DNA from: Harmothoe impar
Lineage: Eukaryota > Annelida > Polychaeta > Phyllodocida > Polynoidae
DNA: 64,000 nucleotides
NCBI GenBank assembly: GCA_947462335.1
Contig: OX381721.1
Location: 38,652,488-38,716,487 of the forward strand
Reading direction: 5' to 3'
Shown: in pieces, positions 23,101-35,100 of the stretch
How the letters are laid out: each line of letters begins with the position of its first letter
How positions within the stretch are numbered: position 1 is the first letter of the stretch
Notes under the pieces: model-generated
What the model was told of the DNA's origin: nothing
The model's database searches: none
What the model saw: the letters and a program-made list of their open reading frames with translations, nothing else
Made by a program: the position numbers and the translations under genes

Positions 23101-26100
23101 TGGGTTCAACGAGATGAATGAACTCGAGTCACTCTTCCTGTGGCGGTGGCTGGACGGTAAGAACACTCTTTTGATTTGGTTCCATGCTAGACAATTAGAC
23201 AATTAGATTTTTATGGTCATAAGTCTGAATATTTGCCTACCTCTCTTTTAGCACAGTACTAAAGGACTGCAAAGTGCATCATCTTCAGAGGGTACATGGG
23301 GCTATAACTATTTATTCTCTCCATGATGAGATATGGGAGGAAAACAACTTCATGTGATTAGTATGTTCCTGTTTACGCTACCCCAGGCCGGGCAGTGGCG
23401 TACCAGGGCTGATTCTAGTACAGACCGTGTTTATAATTCTACTCCTATAGGGCAGTGCCGTGAGGGGACTTGTTCCCGGTCATAACACATGCATGCTGGC
23501 ACCAGTTGTCGAGTGAGATGTTGGCTCTGCTCTCGCAACTTGGCTTGATCCTGGTTTGACGGTGTATGGTCACTGCCTAAGTCTCACAAGAAATTCTGAG
23601 CTCAGATCTAACATGGTGGAGCACATGGAGTCATCCAAATTATTGCTATACTTAGACCAGTATTTATGCTGGTTGCTAGGGAATTATAGGTTACAATGAC
23701 TGTTGCTAAGCAACTATTCACCCTAGCAACAGGACACCAATGGAACCCGTAGGGTCAATTTAGGGGGGGTAGGTAAGAATATATCTTCCCTCTTATAAGT
23801 ATTTACCCTCGCTGCTAGGGTATTTCCAGTGGAAACTGTTGTTGCTAGGTAACCACCTCCCATAGCAACAGCAGAATAAACTCAATAGAATCCTTGGGGG
23901 TCTATTCAGGGGGGTAGACAATGTTTAATTTTCACTATGGAGAAGCAAAATACATGTAACTGAACACTTTTGTTTTAAAAAGGTGGTTGCTATGTAACCA
24001 TGGATAAACAAAATTGCTCAAGGGTAGGAACCCCCCACCCACCTGAAAATATTAGCCAAAGACCTCACCTTTGATAATCAGGAACGAAAAAAACTATATC
24101 GAGCACTTTGAGGTTATGCCATTTTTAGAAGTTTCTCTGCGTGACTATACGGTCTTGTTTTACCACAGGTACCCCGGTGGGTTACCAGGGCTGCTTCTAC
24201 GAGTACTACACCCCGCAGAATGCACACCTGTACAACCTGATCAGCCCCAACATCACCGACCTGCTGCCACAGCTGTGTGTGCAGGCCTGCCACAACTACA
24301 CCTACGCCAAACTAAGGGTAAATACCAGGGGGGGCATTCCCTGCCACAACTACACCTACGCCAAACTAAGGGTAAATACAGGGGGGGGCACTCCCTGCCA
24401 CAACTACACCTACGCCAAACTAAGGGTAAATACCAGGGGGGGCATTCCCTGCCACAACTACACCTACGCCAAACTAAGGGTAAGTACACGGGGGGGGGGG
24501 GGGCATTCCCTGCCACAACTACACCTACACCAAACTAAGGGTAAATACCAGGGGGGGCACTCCCCGCCACAACTACACCTACGCCAAATTAAGGGTAAAT
24601 ACCCGGGGGCGGCACTCCCTGCAACAACTTCACCTACGCCAAACTAAGGGTAAATACCAGGGGGGGGCACTCCCTGCCACAACTACACCTACGCCAAACT
24701 AAGGGTAAGTACCGGGGGGGCACTCCCTGCCACAACTACACCTATGCCAAACTAAGGGTAAATATGGGGGGGGGCACTCCCTGCCACAACTACACCTACG
24801 CCAAACTAAGGGTAAATACAGGGGGGGGCACTCACTGCCACAACTACACCTATGCCAAACTAAGGCTAAATACCGGGGGGGCACTCCCTGCCACAACTAC
24901 ACCTACGCCAAACTAAGGGTTAATACCAGGGGGGGCACTACCTGCCACAACTACACCTACGCCAAACTAAGGGTAAGTACCGAGGGGGGGGCACTCCCTG
25001 CCACAACTACACCTACGCCAAACTCAGAGTAAATACAGGGGGGGGGCACTGCCTGCCACAACTACACCTACGCCAAACTAAGGGTAAATACCGGGGGGGA
25101 CACTCCCTGCCACAACTACACCTACGCCAAACTAAGGGTAAATACCCGGGGAGGCACTCCCTGCCACAACTACACCTACGCCAAACTAAGGGTAAATACT
25201 GGGGGGGGGCACTCCCTGCCACCACTACACCTACGCCAAACTAAGGGTAAATACCCATACACCACTAGGAGGTGGTTATATGTAAGAGCTCTTTTTCTCT
25301 TTGAGAGCCTGGGTATCTAGCAGGATCCATACCAGGACTCATGCAATGATACTAATCAACCAATAGTATATGTACTGCTTCTGCCTTTTTAGCCCAATGA
25401 GTAATGCCGTTTGAAACATTTGAGGGGTTCGAAACCCCATATGATCCGATCCCAACTAGAAGTACCCTGTACCCTAGCAGCAGGACCTCACTGCCACATG
25501 TGTTAGAGCCTGGTAACTAGGGCCTATGTTTTTAGGCAGTGTCCCATTAAACAAAGTTTAGAGTGCTGTTTAGATGGTGCTGCTGTTGTATAAATTGGAG
25601 GTCGGCCCCGCACCCCCGTTTTCTTTCTTTCTTTTTTCTTTTCTTTTTTTGTTCTGGAAATATCAGAATAGCCAACTAGCTAACCAAGGTCTATGTTGGT
25701 GAGGTATTGTACCATTAGACAAAATTAAGAGTGATGTCGAGTTGGTGCTGCTGTTGTATAATTCGGGGGCTCTGCTCCCGCACCTACATTTTCTTTAGTT
25801 TTTTCTCGACCCCCAGGTGTATATCCATTACATACTTAACTATTTATGGGACACCCAGTGGTTTGTTGTGCTATGCCATTTTGTTTCTGCTTGGCTCCCC
25901 ATTTATTCCTAAAGATCTATTAAATTCATTTTCATTGGAAAGGTCTGTTCTAGCTTTGAGAATTTCCTCTATACAGCACTTGGGAGTGACATGATAGGAG
26001 TGTTTCATGTACTTCTTGTCAATATCATGAGCTGTATCAAACACGATAGACACGAAAGATCCGAGATAATAGGTTACATGTCAAAGTTCTTAGAGTGACG

Positions 26101-29100
26101 CGGTGAATGGTCACAGGCATTTCTTAACTTTTATTCTTGCAAATCAGAAAAAGACTCCCTAGAATACGACACAAGAAATCATCTCATGTGTCCTCGAGAA
26201 ACACAAGTCTTCCTTATTTTCAGATTGTTGATTGAAATATTCTTACCATTATCATTTTCCTGGGTTTCAGTACCATTTTTGAATGAATTGTTTTATTTCA
26301 AAAACCACCTGGTGCAATAGAGAAAAATCATAAACTAAAATAATTATAAGCTATAAAATCTTGCTGCTTTTCAGTCCGGTGACAACTGCACGTGCACCAA
26401 CCGGGTTCAGGAGTACAAGATCGTCAACTGTGACGACCCGTGTGTCGGAAATGTCAACCCCGGCGTCAACTTCACCTGTGGGGGCGGCAATAATGCTGAG
26501 GTCTACGTCAGCAAAGGTAACGCTTTGTTCATGAATTACCCCTTTAATGACGGCATGATGTCTTAATGCATTATGCCCTTGGTGCTCATGATGCATGAAT
26601 GAATCATGTTGACCCTTTGGGGTAGAGACACTCCTGAATGGTCGACATGATGCAACATGCTGTCCTTAAAGGGTTAAAAAGATACCGCACTATATAAAGG
26701 CTTTTGAAAATTAATCTTTTCCAGGAATTTGTGTCCTTTTTAGTCGTCCAAATTTATTAGTTTTTTGCTCTGGGAAATGTTATTTCCCAGGCAAAACTTT
26801 CTTAAAGAAAATCTGAGAAAGTTGTATTATCCAAGTACTTAGCAGCCATCTTGTTTTTGATTTTAAAAAGATATTATTTCAACCAAATTCTATACACCAG
26901 AGAACCATATTTTCTGAGGCATTACAATTCAAAATGTTATTAAAAGTAACAATATATAGTGGTTTCTAAAGGCCATGGTCATCTTAGATATTGGACAATT
27001 TTTGACACCTTTTTGAAATAATATAGCAGGAAGATGGACAACGTTCTAGCCATGTTTTTTTTAATCATAACCCCTAATCAGAAGTCCTTCATCAATGCCT
27101 CAGTTTGTCTCCACTAGAAGTTGATCAGAAGTCCTTCATCAATGCCTCTGTTTGTCTCCTATAGAAGTTGGTCAGAAGTCCTTTATCAATGCCTTTTTAG
27201 TTATCCAATAGAAGTTGGTCAGAAGTCCTTCATCTATGCCTCTGTTTGTCTCCTATAGAAGTTGGTCAGAAGTCCTTTATCAATGCCTTTTTAGTTATCC
27301 AATAGAAGTTGGTCAGAAGTCCTTCATTAATGCCTCTGTAGTTATCCAATAGAAGTTGGTCAGAATTCCTTCATCCATGCCTCTGTCTGTCTCCAATAGA
27401 AGTTGGTCAGAAGTGCTTTATCCATGCCTCTGTCTGTCTCCAATAGAAGTTGGTCAGAAGTCCTTTATCAATGCCTCTTTAGTTATCCAATAGAAGTTGG
27501 TCAGAAGTCCTTTATCCATGCCTCTGTAGATATCCAGTAGAAGCTGGTCAGAAGTCATTTATCCATGCCTCTAATTGTCTCCAGGAGTGCCTATAGAAGT
27601 TGATCAGAAGTCATTTATCATAGTGGCCCATTTAAGCACCTCTGCGCTTATAAATTTCAAGTCCCTGTTACCCCCTGCACTCATACAGAGACCTGCGCTG
27701 ATATGAGTCCCTTTGAAGAGAAATTTTGGGTTTCAGAGGGGTCCTAGACCTGTGCTTAAACAAGACCTCTGTTTGTCTCCAATAGAAGTTGGTCAGAAGT
27801 CCTTTATCCATGCCTCTGTAGTTATCCAATAGAAGTTGGTCTGGAGGCTCATTCAGAACAACTGACGTGGTCGTAGGGAACTAGTGACGTGACGAAACCT
27901 GTTTGACGACCACTAGTAAAATTTCTTTCACAAGATAGAATCGTCAGAAAATATAATTGGACACGTTTGCCATGTTGAGCTAGTGTATGGTAATTATCAG
28001 TTTTGTATAGTGTATAGTATATTTTCTGAAATGGCCTCATTATTCGTTTGACGATCACTTGGGATCCATACATTTGTCATGGTCGTCAGCACCCAAATTT
28101 ACACTTTTGACATATTTTGACGAAAATTGGAATATGACGACTGACGAGTCTGTTCTGAAAAAGCATCAAGAAGTCCTTTATCCATGCATCTGTTTGTCTC
28201 CAATAGAAGTTAATCAGAAGACTGAAGTGCTTTATCCATGCGCCTGTTTGTCCCCAGGACTGCCCCTCCGCTGGGTGCCGGGCACCAAGCTCCATAACCG
28301 GCCGTACACCTGTGGCCGCCTGGTGTGGACCGGGGACAACGACACGACCGGCTTCAACGAGGGCATCTGTAATGACGACAAGCGCTACCTGTGTGACATA
28401 GGTAGGTGTTGTAGAACCATCCCTGCAAACAAGATCTCAGGCAGAACTCGTGCAGTTCTTGAGTCACAACTCGGGATCCCTGCAAGAATTGTGCACGTAT
28501 CTGGCACGAGAATATGTGAACAGCTTTTGACTGTGTCATATACATATACCATACCATACACTAGCTCAACATAGACAATTTATAGCTAAACCTGTCCGTC
28601 CAACTAGAAATAATATTTCCCCTGTACTTAGATATATGACCATTCATTGTAACTCATATGAGAAGAGTCCTGAGGTTACCTGTGCACAGAGCTGGAACGC
28701 CCTACTGCCCCATGTACGCGCTACAGAAACTCTTGGTGCATTTAAATCCCTGGTTAAGAAATCCCTCCTTGAGTCAATCCCTGAAATCACAGGGAATTAA
28801 TTAATTCATTGTTAATTATAAGGAGCCTCAAATTGAGTGGGTTTAAGTAGTTTTTATTTTAAAAGGGGTTTTTCGGAAACATGAGTTTAAACACTTAGCT
28901 TGATATATTTTCCTCAGCGCCTCTCGCAACATGAAATGTTGTTATTGTAAACCTCAGATCATACTACTGTTTAATATATGGTAGAACCCTAACAACAGTT
29001 TACTGATGGTTCTACCATTTCTTTATTTACCACTTGAAAATTCCTGTGGGTTGATACAATGTTCTTCAAGTTGATGTAAAACATATGCGTACCGGTACGC

Positions 29101-32100
29101 TTGGCATAGTGTACCCAAAACTATTATTATACATTCTTCTTTCGAGTCATATAAAATTGTCAAACTATCTGGTGAATAAAGAAAATCTCGTTCTTAAAAA
29201 AAAATCTCGTTCTTAAAAATATTCTGTGGAATTCCATGTTATTTATATCAAACAGAACTTGGGAATTGAATGTTCGTAACTGGGTAGAATCCGGGTAGGT
29301 CACGAATGTTCAATTCTCAAGTTCTGATTATAATAAGGACATGTTCACAATTCTTGGGAATATCTTGTGCCTTTCCTGTGTCATTGTGACCCACCCAGAT
29401 TCCACCCAGTTGCGAATGTTCAATTCCCAAGTTCTGTTTGGAGGGATGGTACCGTAACCCTGGATCTTTAAAATCTTACCAAAATCTTACCAAAATCACC
29501 ACCGGTACCGTAATGTCTTATACTAAGCCACGGCTTGTACTCAAATCAAAACCAGCTTTCATTTGATACAGAACGTGCTTATATGGAGTGTGGCTTATAC
29601 GAGGAATTTTTGAAATTGCACTATAGTACTAAAATAGGTGTAATCAATCCCCAGATTCGGCTTATAGAATTTTTCCAAGGGCGGCAGCATATCCAAGGGT
29701 TCAGCTTAAGAATATACAGGACTTAACAGTAATTGCTTAGATTAAAGGAGGCTTAAATAGGTAGGTGCCATGATATATGGGTCGGATCGAAAAAAGATGC
29801 TGATCTGGGGGTACATAAGGACAAAACACAAAATTCACAATTTCACTTAACAATTTTATTTTCCTGAAAGGGTAGCATCTTGACTCCCTGAAACCGCCGT
29901 GGAACTCTGTTTCGCCCAAGAACACAGTTTTTATTCACCGTAGACCACATGCTACCCTAATCCCGAGGCGTCTGTGACGTTAATGAATAGTGCACTGCAA
30001 GAAACTCTTTTAAACTGACCTAGGTATTCCAAATTTTGGCTCCTAGTTGGCTGACTAGGTACCATTAATCCTGGGAAATTTCATAGATGTAAGTCGTAAA
30101 TTAAAAAAATTGTGACACTTTCAATTATGTAGAAAATAGAAAAATCCAAAGCATTCTATAACACTTTACCAACTTTAGCCTAGTTTCCTTAATCTTGCTT
30201 TGTTTACCATTAAAATTACTGTCTAATGTCTTTAGTACATCTTGTTGCCAAAGCAAAAGGTTTTAGGTGTGAGTTTCTGACCAATTGGTCACACTAGTGT
30301 GTGCAACATGGTACCAAGTACCCAGTTAACGTCACAGACGCCTCGAGATTCACAGTAATAAACTAGATTGGTTACAGAATCATTAAAAGTGTTTAGAACA
30401 TCTTAATACCTTACACACATGTACAGAACAGGTTGGTGCATTTTTTAGAACCTTAATTGAAACATTTTTACAATTGTTTGAGTATGCGCTCAGTCTTTGA
30501 ACCAAAAAAATTCCCTTTTTTACTGTGTGTCGGCACGCGCAGCACCACACCATCAAAATATTTACATTACAATGGAACCTCCTGGGCTCTATTCTACAAG
30601 GCAAGTTTACCTGTTTACAACCATTTAAAACAGTAATAAAGACCCTTCTAGCACTAGCAGGGCCATACTAGCTGTCTGGCTAAACCCATACATTTACTAG
30701 GTTAACGTCACAGACACCTCAGATATCTCTACTATAACAGTACTTTACTAGAACGGTCACACAGCCATCAGAAGTGTTATAGGCCTCCTCGTCTTCTCTC
30801 TTCTTGCCGGCCCAACTTTCCGCCCTGCGCTGTGCGCCTGTCTTTACCATTCCAGGCGGCAGCTTCGGTCGTACCATACTGCAAAGTAGACAACAATTTA
30901 TGATTATTTAAGGGAATTTCAGACCTTTTAGATAAATTTGCAACATGAATAATAATTGCTAATTATTGGCAAATGTTCACTTAAGTTGATTGTATAATTA
31001 GACACAGGTGTATAGCAAAAGCATGGAGGATTTTGAGCACATCAGACAAACAGAAGTGGGTCTGCCCCAGCATTTAAGCAAAAACAGCCAGGGGACACAG
31101 AAGTTGGAAAAAAAAGTTTTAACTACTGCCAATACACCTTACTGGCTCTTTAGATATATAGTAGGGGCATGCTGTCTAAAAATATGGAGAGGTTGGGTGC
31201 AGGGGAACTACTATTTCCGTTCGATTAACTGCTTTCGAGGCGTCTGTGACGTTAATGAAATGACCTATAAATATATGTAAACTTTGATAAATAAAAACAT
31301 TTCTTGGTCGGGGCATTAGCTTACATGCCCTTGAAGCATGGTGCGCAGTTACATTGTTCAAATCGATCAAATAGTCACTGTACAGTGACAATTTCATTTT
31401 CTTCGGAGGCGTCTGTGACGTTAACCCGAAAATGCATAAATTGGCTTGCAGTGGCCAGAAAAGGAGTACCAGCGTAAATATATCCCACCAACATGATGAG
31501 GGGACTTAGTAGGAAGAGAATTAACCATAATATATTAAGTTCAGATAGCTTTCAGCTGAGTGAGAGTACATTTTCTGACTGATAATCCAAAAAGTTTCCA
31601 AAATATTTTTTTAAAAGGCATGAAACATAGCCTTAGATACATGGGATTGCTAATAAACTGCATATAGGCATAGAGGAACATCTATTCTATTGAATCAAGT
31701 TGATATGTACCCTCAGGGAAAGATAGAATGATAGCCAGAATGATTTTTCGCTGAGCCTGCATTAACGTCACAGACGCCTCCGCCGAGGGTGCACCGGTTA
31801 GAAATTGTGAAAACTAACATAGCGGCGTCCATGACATTAATAAGCGAGCACTCGAACAAAAATAAACGATCAAGTCTACCTAAAATAGACCGTTCTAAAC
31901 AAAAATAAATGTATCAGCGCGGGCCTTGGCGCAAAATGAATCAAAATATAACATATTTTAGTCCGATCCCTTACCTTTCTCGGTGGAAATAGCTGAAAAA
32001 GAACTCTGAATTGTTGGTTTGGGAGTCCCTCCAGCAAGATCAGACGCTTCTTTGCTCGCCGAAACGGTACCCGGATGTGCGCCACTTCCGGTGGGTAACA

Positions 32101-35100
32101 GGAACGCCGACCGCGTTCCCACGCCAAATTTTGGGTTAACGTCACAGACGCCTCCGCAAAGTATAAATACCCCTCCCGCTGTGCCTGTTCGGTACATATC
32201 GAATCAAATGCTGTTGAGGATCCTCAAATACATCCCAATAGAGTACACAGGGTACAAGAAATATATATAAAAACATAATTAAACGCTGGAAAGGCTATAA
32301 TGCTTGGAGGCGTCTGTGACGATAACTCGAGTTCCAATACACTATATTGCCCATAAGGGAGAGTAAAAGTGGGCGTGGCTCAAATTTTTTTTTGCCAAGA
32401 GCTTACCCATTGGGAGGCTCTAGATTGCTGGTAGTAAGGATATTTAGTGAATACTATTAATAAAGATATAGGCCCTTTTATTAACGTCACAGACGCCTCC
32501 GAAACATGTAGTTGCTACATTTGAAGGTCACTGTTGACAAATTTGTGTGGGATATGAAAGTGTAACGAGCTGATTTGTTCACATAACATATATAGCTACT
32601 AGGAAATGCTGTTTAGTGATAGTTTTTGATGTGTCAGTTGACATAAGGGCCTTGTTAAACATGGATAATAAGCTAAAAAACATGGATTTTAGCCATTTTT
32701 CAACTTTGGAGGCTCATAAATCAGCAAAAAATCATCCTATATGCAAAATTATAATTTTTTCCGAAATCCTAGAGTATGCCCTCTTATGAAAAACCAACAA
32801 AGACCATACTGGTGTATGTATTTTTATTTTGTAGCTCTTGCAAAGCAGAAAATCCCCCAAAACCCAGATCAGCATATTTTTTCGATCCGACCCATATAGA
32901 ACACCGAAAATTCTTGTAAGTAATCAGCTATACTTTAATACCAAACATGACTACATAAGGAGCGGCTTGAACAGTTATTTTCATGTATTGCATGTACTGT
33001 ATTAGCAGTTTTTTAGACTGCTTGTCTGGCTCATCTGAATTGGTCAAAATTGGGGGTGCAGCCTATGCGCGAGGATTTATGATAGTTTCCAAATTCTATT
33101 GATAAACGAAGTAAGCATTTTCAGAACCGTATTTAAGATAAGTTACTCATCAGGGCTGCATGGATTGTTAGAGGAGTTATTGTACTAAGGGAGTGATCAT
33201 TTTTTATCAACAGAGGGGGGTAAAAATAATTTGGACCCCTTTATTTAACCTGTTTTGGATGAGCATGTGCGTTACTATGCTTCAAAGGGCCCTCGTGCAC
33301 GCTGATTTTCAACCCGTACGGATGGTAAAAAATTTCAACCCGTTGCCCGGGGGTAAAAAACATTTTGCATGCTCCGCACGAAAACCCACCTCTCACCCCC
33401 CCCTGTTGTTAAAAAGTGATCTCTCCCTAGGCACTCTCCTACCCTAACCTAGCATTTACTACTGTAACGACTACGGGGCGGGGGGATTTCCACCGGCTCC
33501 ACCGGGTGGTGGGCCGCTGGTACCCTGGTCGGCTGCAAGGAGGCGCGGCGACGGGGTGTGACGTCACACCCCGCCGCTGCACCTATAAAACCACCGGTGG
33601 GCAGTCGGTGCTAAGCAAGAGATCAGACCAGAAGTAACAGCGAGCCAGCACTGAGGTTGGCCTGGAAGGAGATCGGATTGTTGTATGACTAGTTAACATA
33701 CGCATTGATATTTAGAGACAAAGTACCAGAGACAGATTCCCAGATGAGAGGCCTGGGTGTGAGCCTATCAATAAACAGTGTTGAATCATCCAAGTCCAGA
33801 GTCGTCTGCTTCTTCCACATAGCAGCATAGTTCTTTTATCACACTACCTTTCTCTCCTCCTACAGTTAACGCGTCATGTCGTGCGGACTCTGCTTCCTAC
33901 CTCTGGTTGGGGGCTCAGTGCGTGTACATCGGTACCTCCGCCACCACCTGGTACCGGGCCCGGGAGGAGTGTATCATCAAGGGAGGCACCCTCAGTATGC
34001 CCACAACTGACACACAGCTAGACCTCATCATAGAGCTCATCACCACCCTAAGGTCCAGTAAGTACCGTCAAACCTCGCGTATAAGCCGCGGCTAGTACGC
34101 GAATCAGATCGCTGGTGCGGCTTATAGGATCGGCCCAGAGTTCAGGTGCAGCTTATACGCCAGTTTTTGCTCCTATAGTACGGTACTAAAGTCACCATAA
34201 CCAGATCGCTGGTGCGGCTTATAGGATCGGCCCAAAGTCGGGGTGCGGCTTATACGCGAGTTAGGCTAATAGGCCTACACAAGGTTTTACGGTAGCAATA
34301 AAACATCCTCTGCTTATTTATTTTTTAAAGTTTACTTTCTCAAACTGTGTATGGAGACTCATTTTAGCCCTCCAGCTGTGCTTGAGAATAGGGAGCATGG
34401 TTGTTTCCTCAACGTCCAGTAAGTAGCAATAAATGACCTTTGGTTATAAAACGTTTTCAAAGTTAATTGCTTGAATTGGCAGGTGAAGCATTGCTTTATC
34501 CATCCAGCTATGCTTGAGTACAGGGCTTTTCAATGTTTGGTCAGATAGATTGGAGTTAGTGTCCTGATCCCTCAAATTGAAATGGTTTCAAAGCCAAGAC
34601 AATCTGCTTTAAAAATGGACTATGTACATTTACATCACCACAACTAAGGCCACACCAAATATAAAAGTTGGTCTACAGATATTCATCTTGAAAAAATAGT
34701 GTGAATGAGCGAATTATTATAATTTTTTTTTCTATTTTTTTGTTTTTGACTGTGGATTTTAACCTTAAATCAAGTGCAGTGGGCAACATTTTATTTTTTT
34801 CTGAGAGAAATTTCTTTTGCAAACTCCCAAATCTGACTATCAATCAAAAAAAGGGCCATAAAAAAATAAGTAAATAAATAAAATTATTAGAAAATGATGC
34901 GGGCGCATCCGTAGACAAAAAAAATTAATTTGCATTTTCGAAAATATGGTGCAGGAAATCCGTAGACCAACTTTTTTTTGGTGTGAGTAGTATAGTATGT
35001 ATCGGAACGGGACTATAGTTAAGTACTGTTTATTACTCAATCGACCTGCAGCCAATCAGAGGCCTCCATTTGGTCACGTGACCGGAAGTGACCTACTTAG

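Larger units (their letters stand above)
29965..32499. repeat. ten dispersed copies of a 19-bp CRE-like motif
   Basis: GAGGCGTCTGTGACGTTAA on + at 29965, 31237, 31406, 31822 (degenerate) and 32307; on - at 30326, 30702, 31762, 32136 and 32481. Seven are identical, two differ by one base, one by several. Neighbouring copies mostly face each other, with 60-535 bp between starts. Confidence 0.9.
29778..32894. mobile_element. 3.1-kb TIR-bounded DNA element with ten 19-bp motifs
   Basis: Left end TGGGTCGGATCGAAAAAA then GATGCTGATCTGGG; right end is the reverse complement with one mismatch over about 33 bp. TATA flanks both ends (29774-29777, 32895-32898), a possible palindromic duplication. Inside are ten copies of GAGGCGTCTGTGACGTTAA in mixed orientation. 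Coding content is poor: two short minus-strand candidate exons. A similar terminus (GGACCCATATAGAAT) occurs near 60113. The superfamily is not identified. Confidence 0.65.

Noticed and set aside
23690..23880. RFX X-box-like GTTGCTAAGCAAC words
   Set aside because: Repeated GTTGCTAGG/CCTAGCAAC words probably belong to a decayed interspersed repeat; regulatory function cannot be supported.
24253..25225. Cys-rich minus-strand ORFs (repeats of RRCSCGRECPP type)
   Set aside because: Antisense shadows of the exon 4 donor array; no start context, promoter or homology.
24318..25250. Regular repeat array resembling a CRISPR
   Set aside because: There are no unique spacers, units are contiguous tandem copies, and the setting is a eukaryotic intron with no cas genes.
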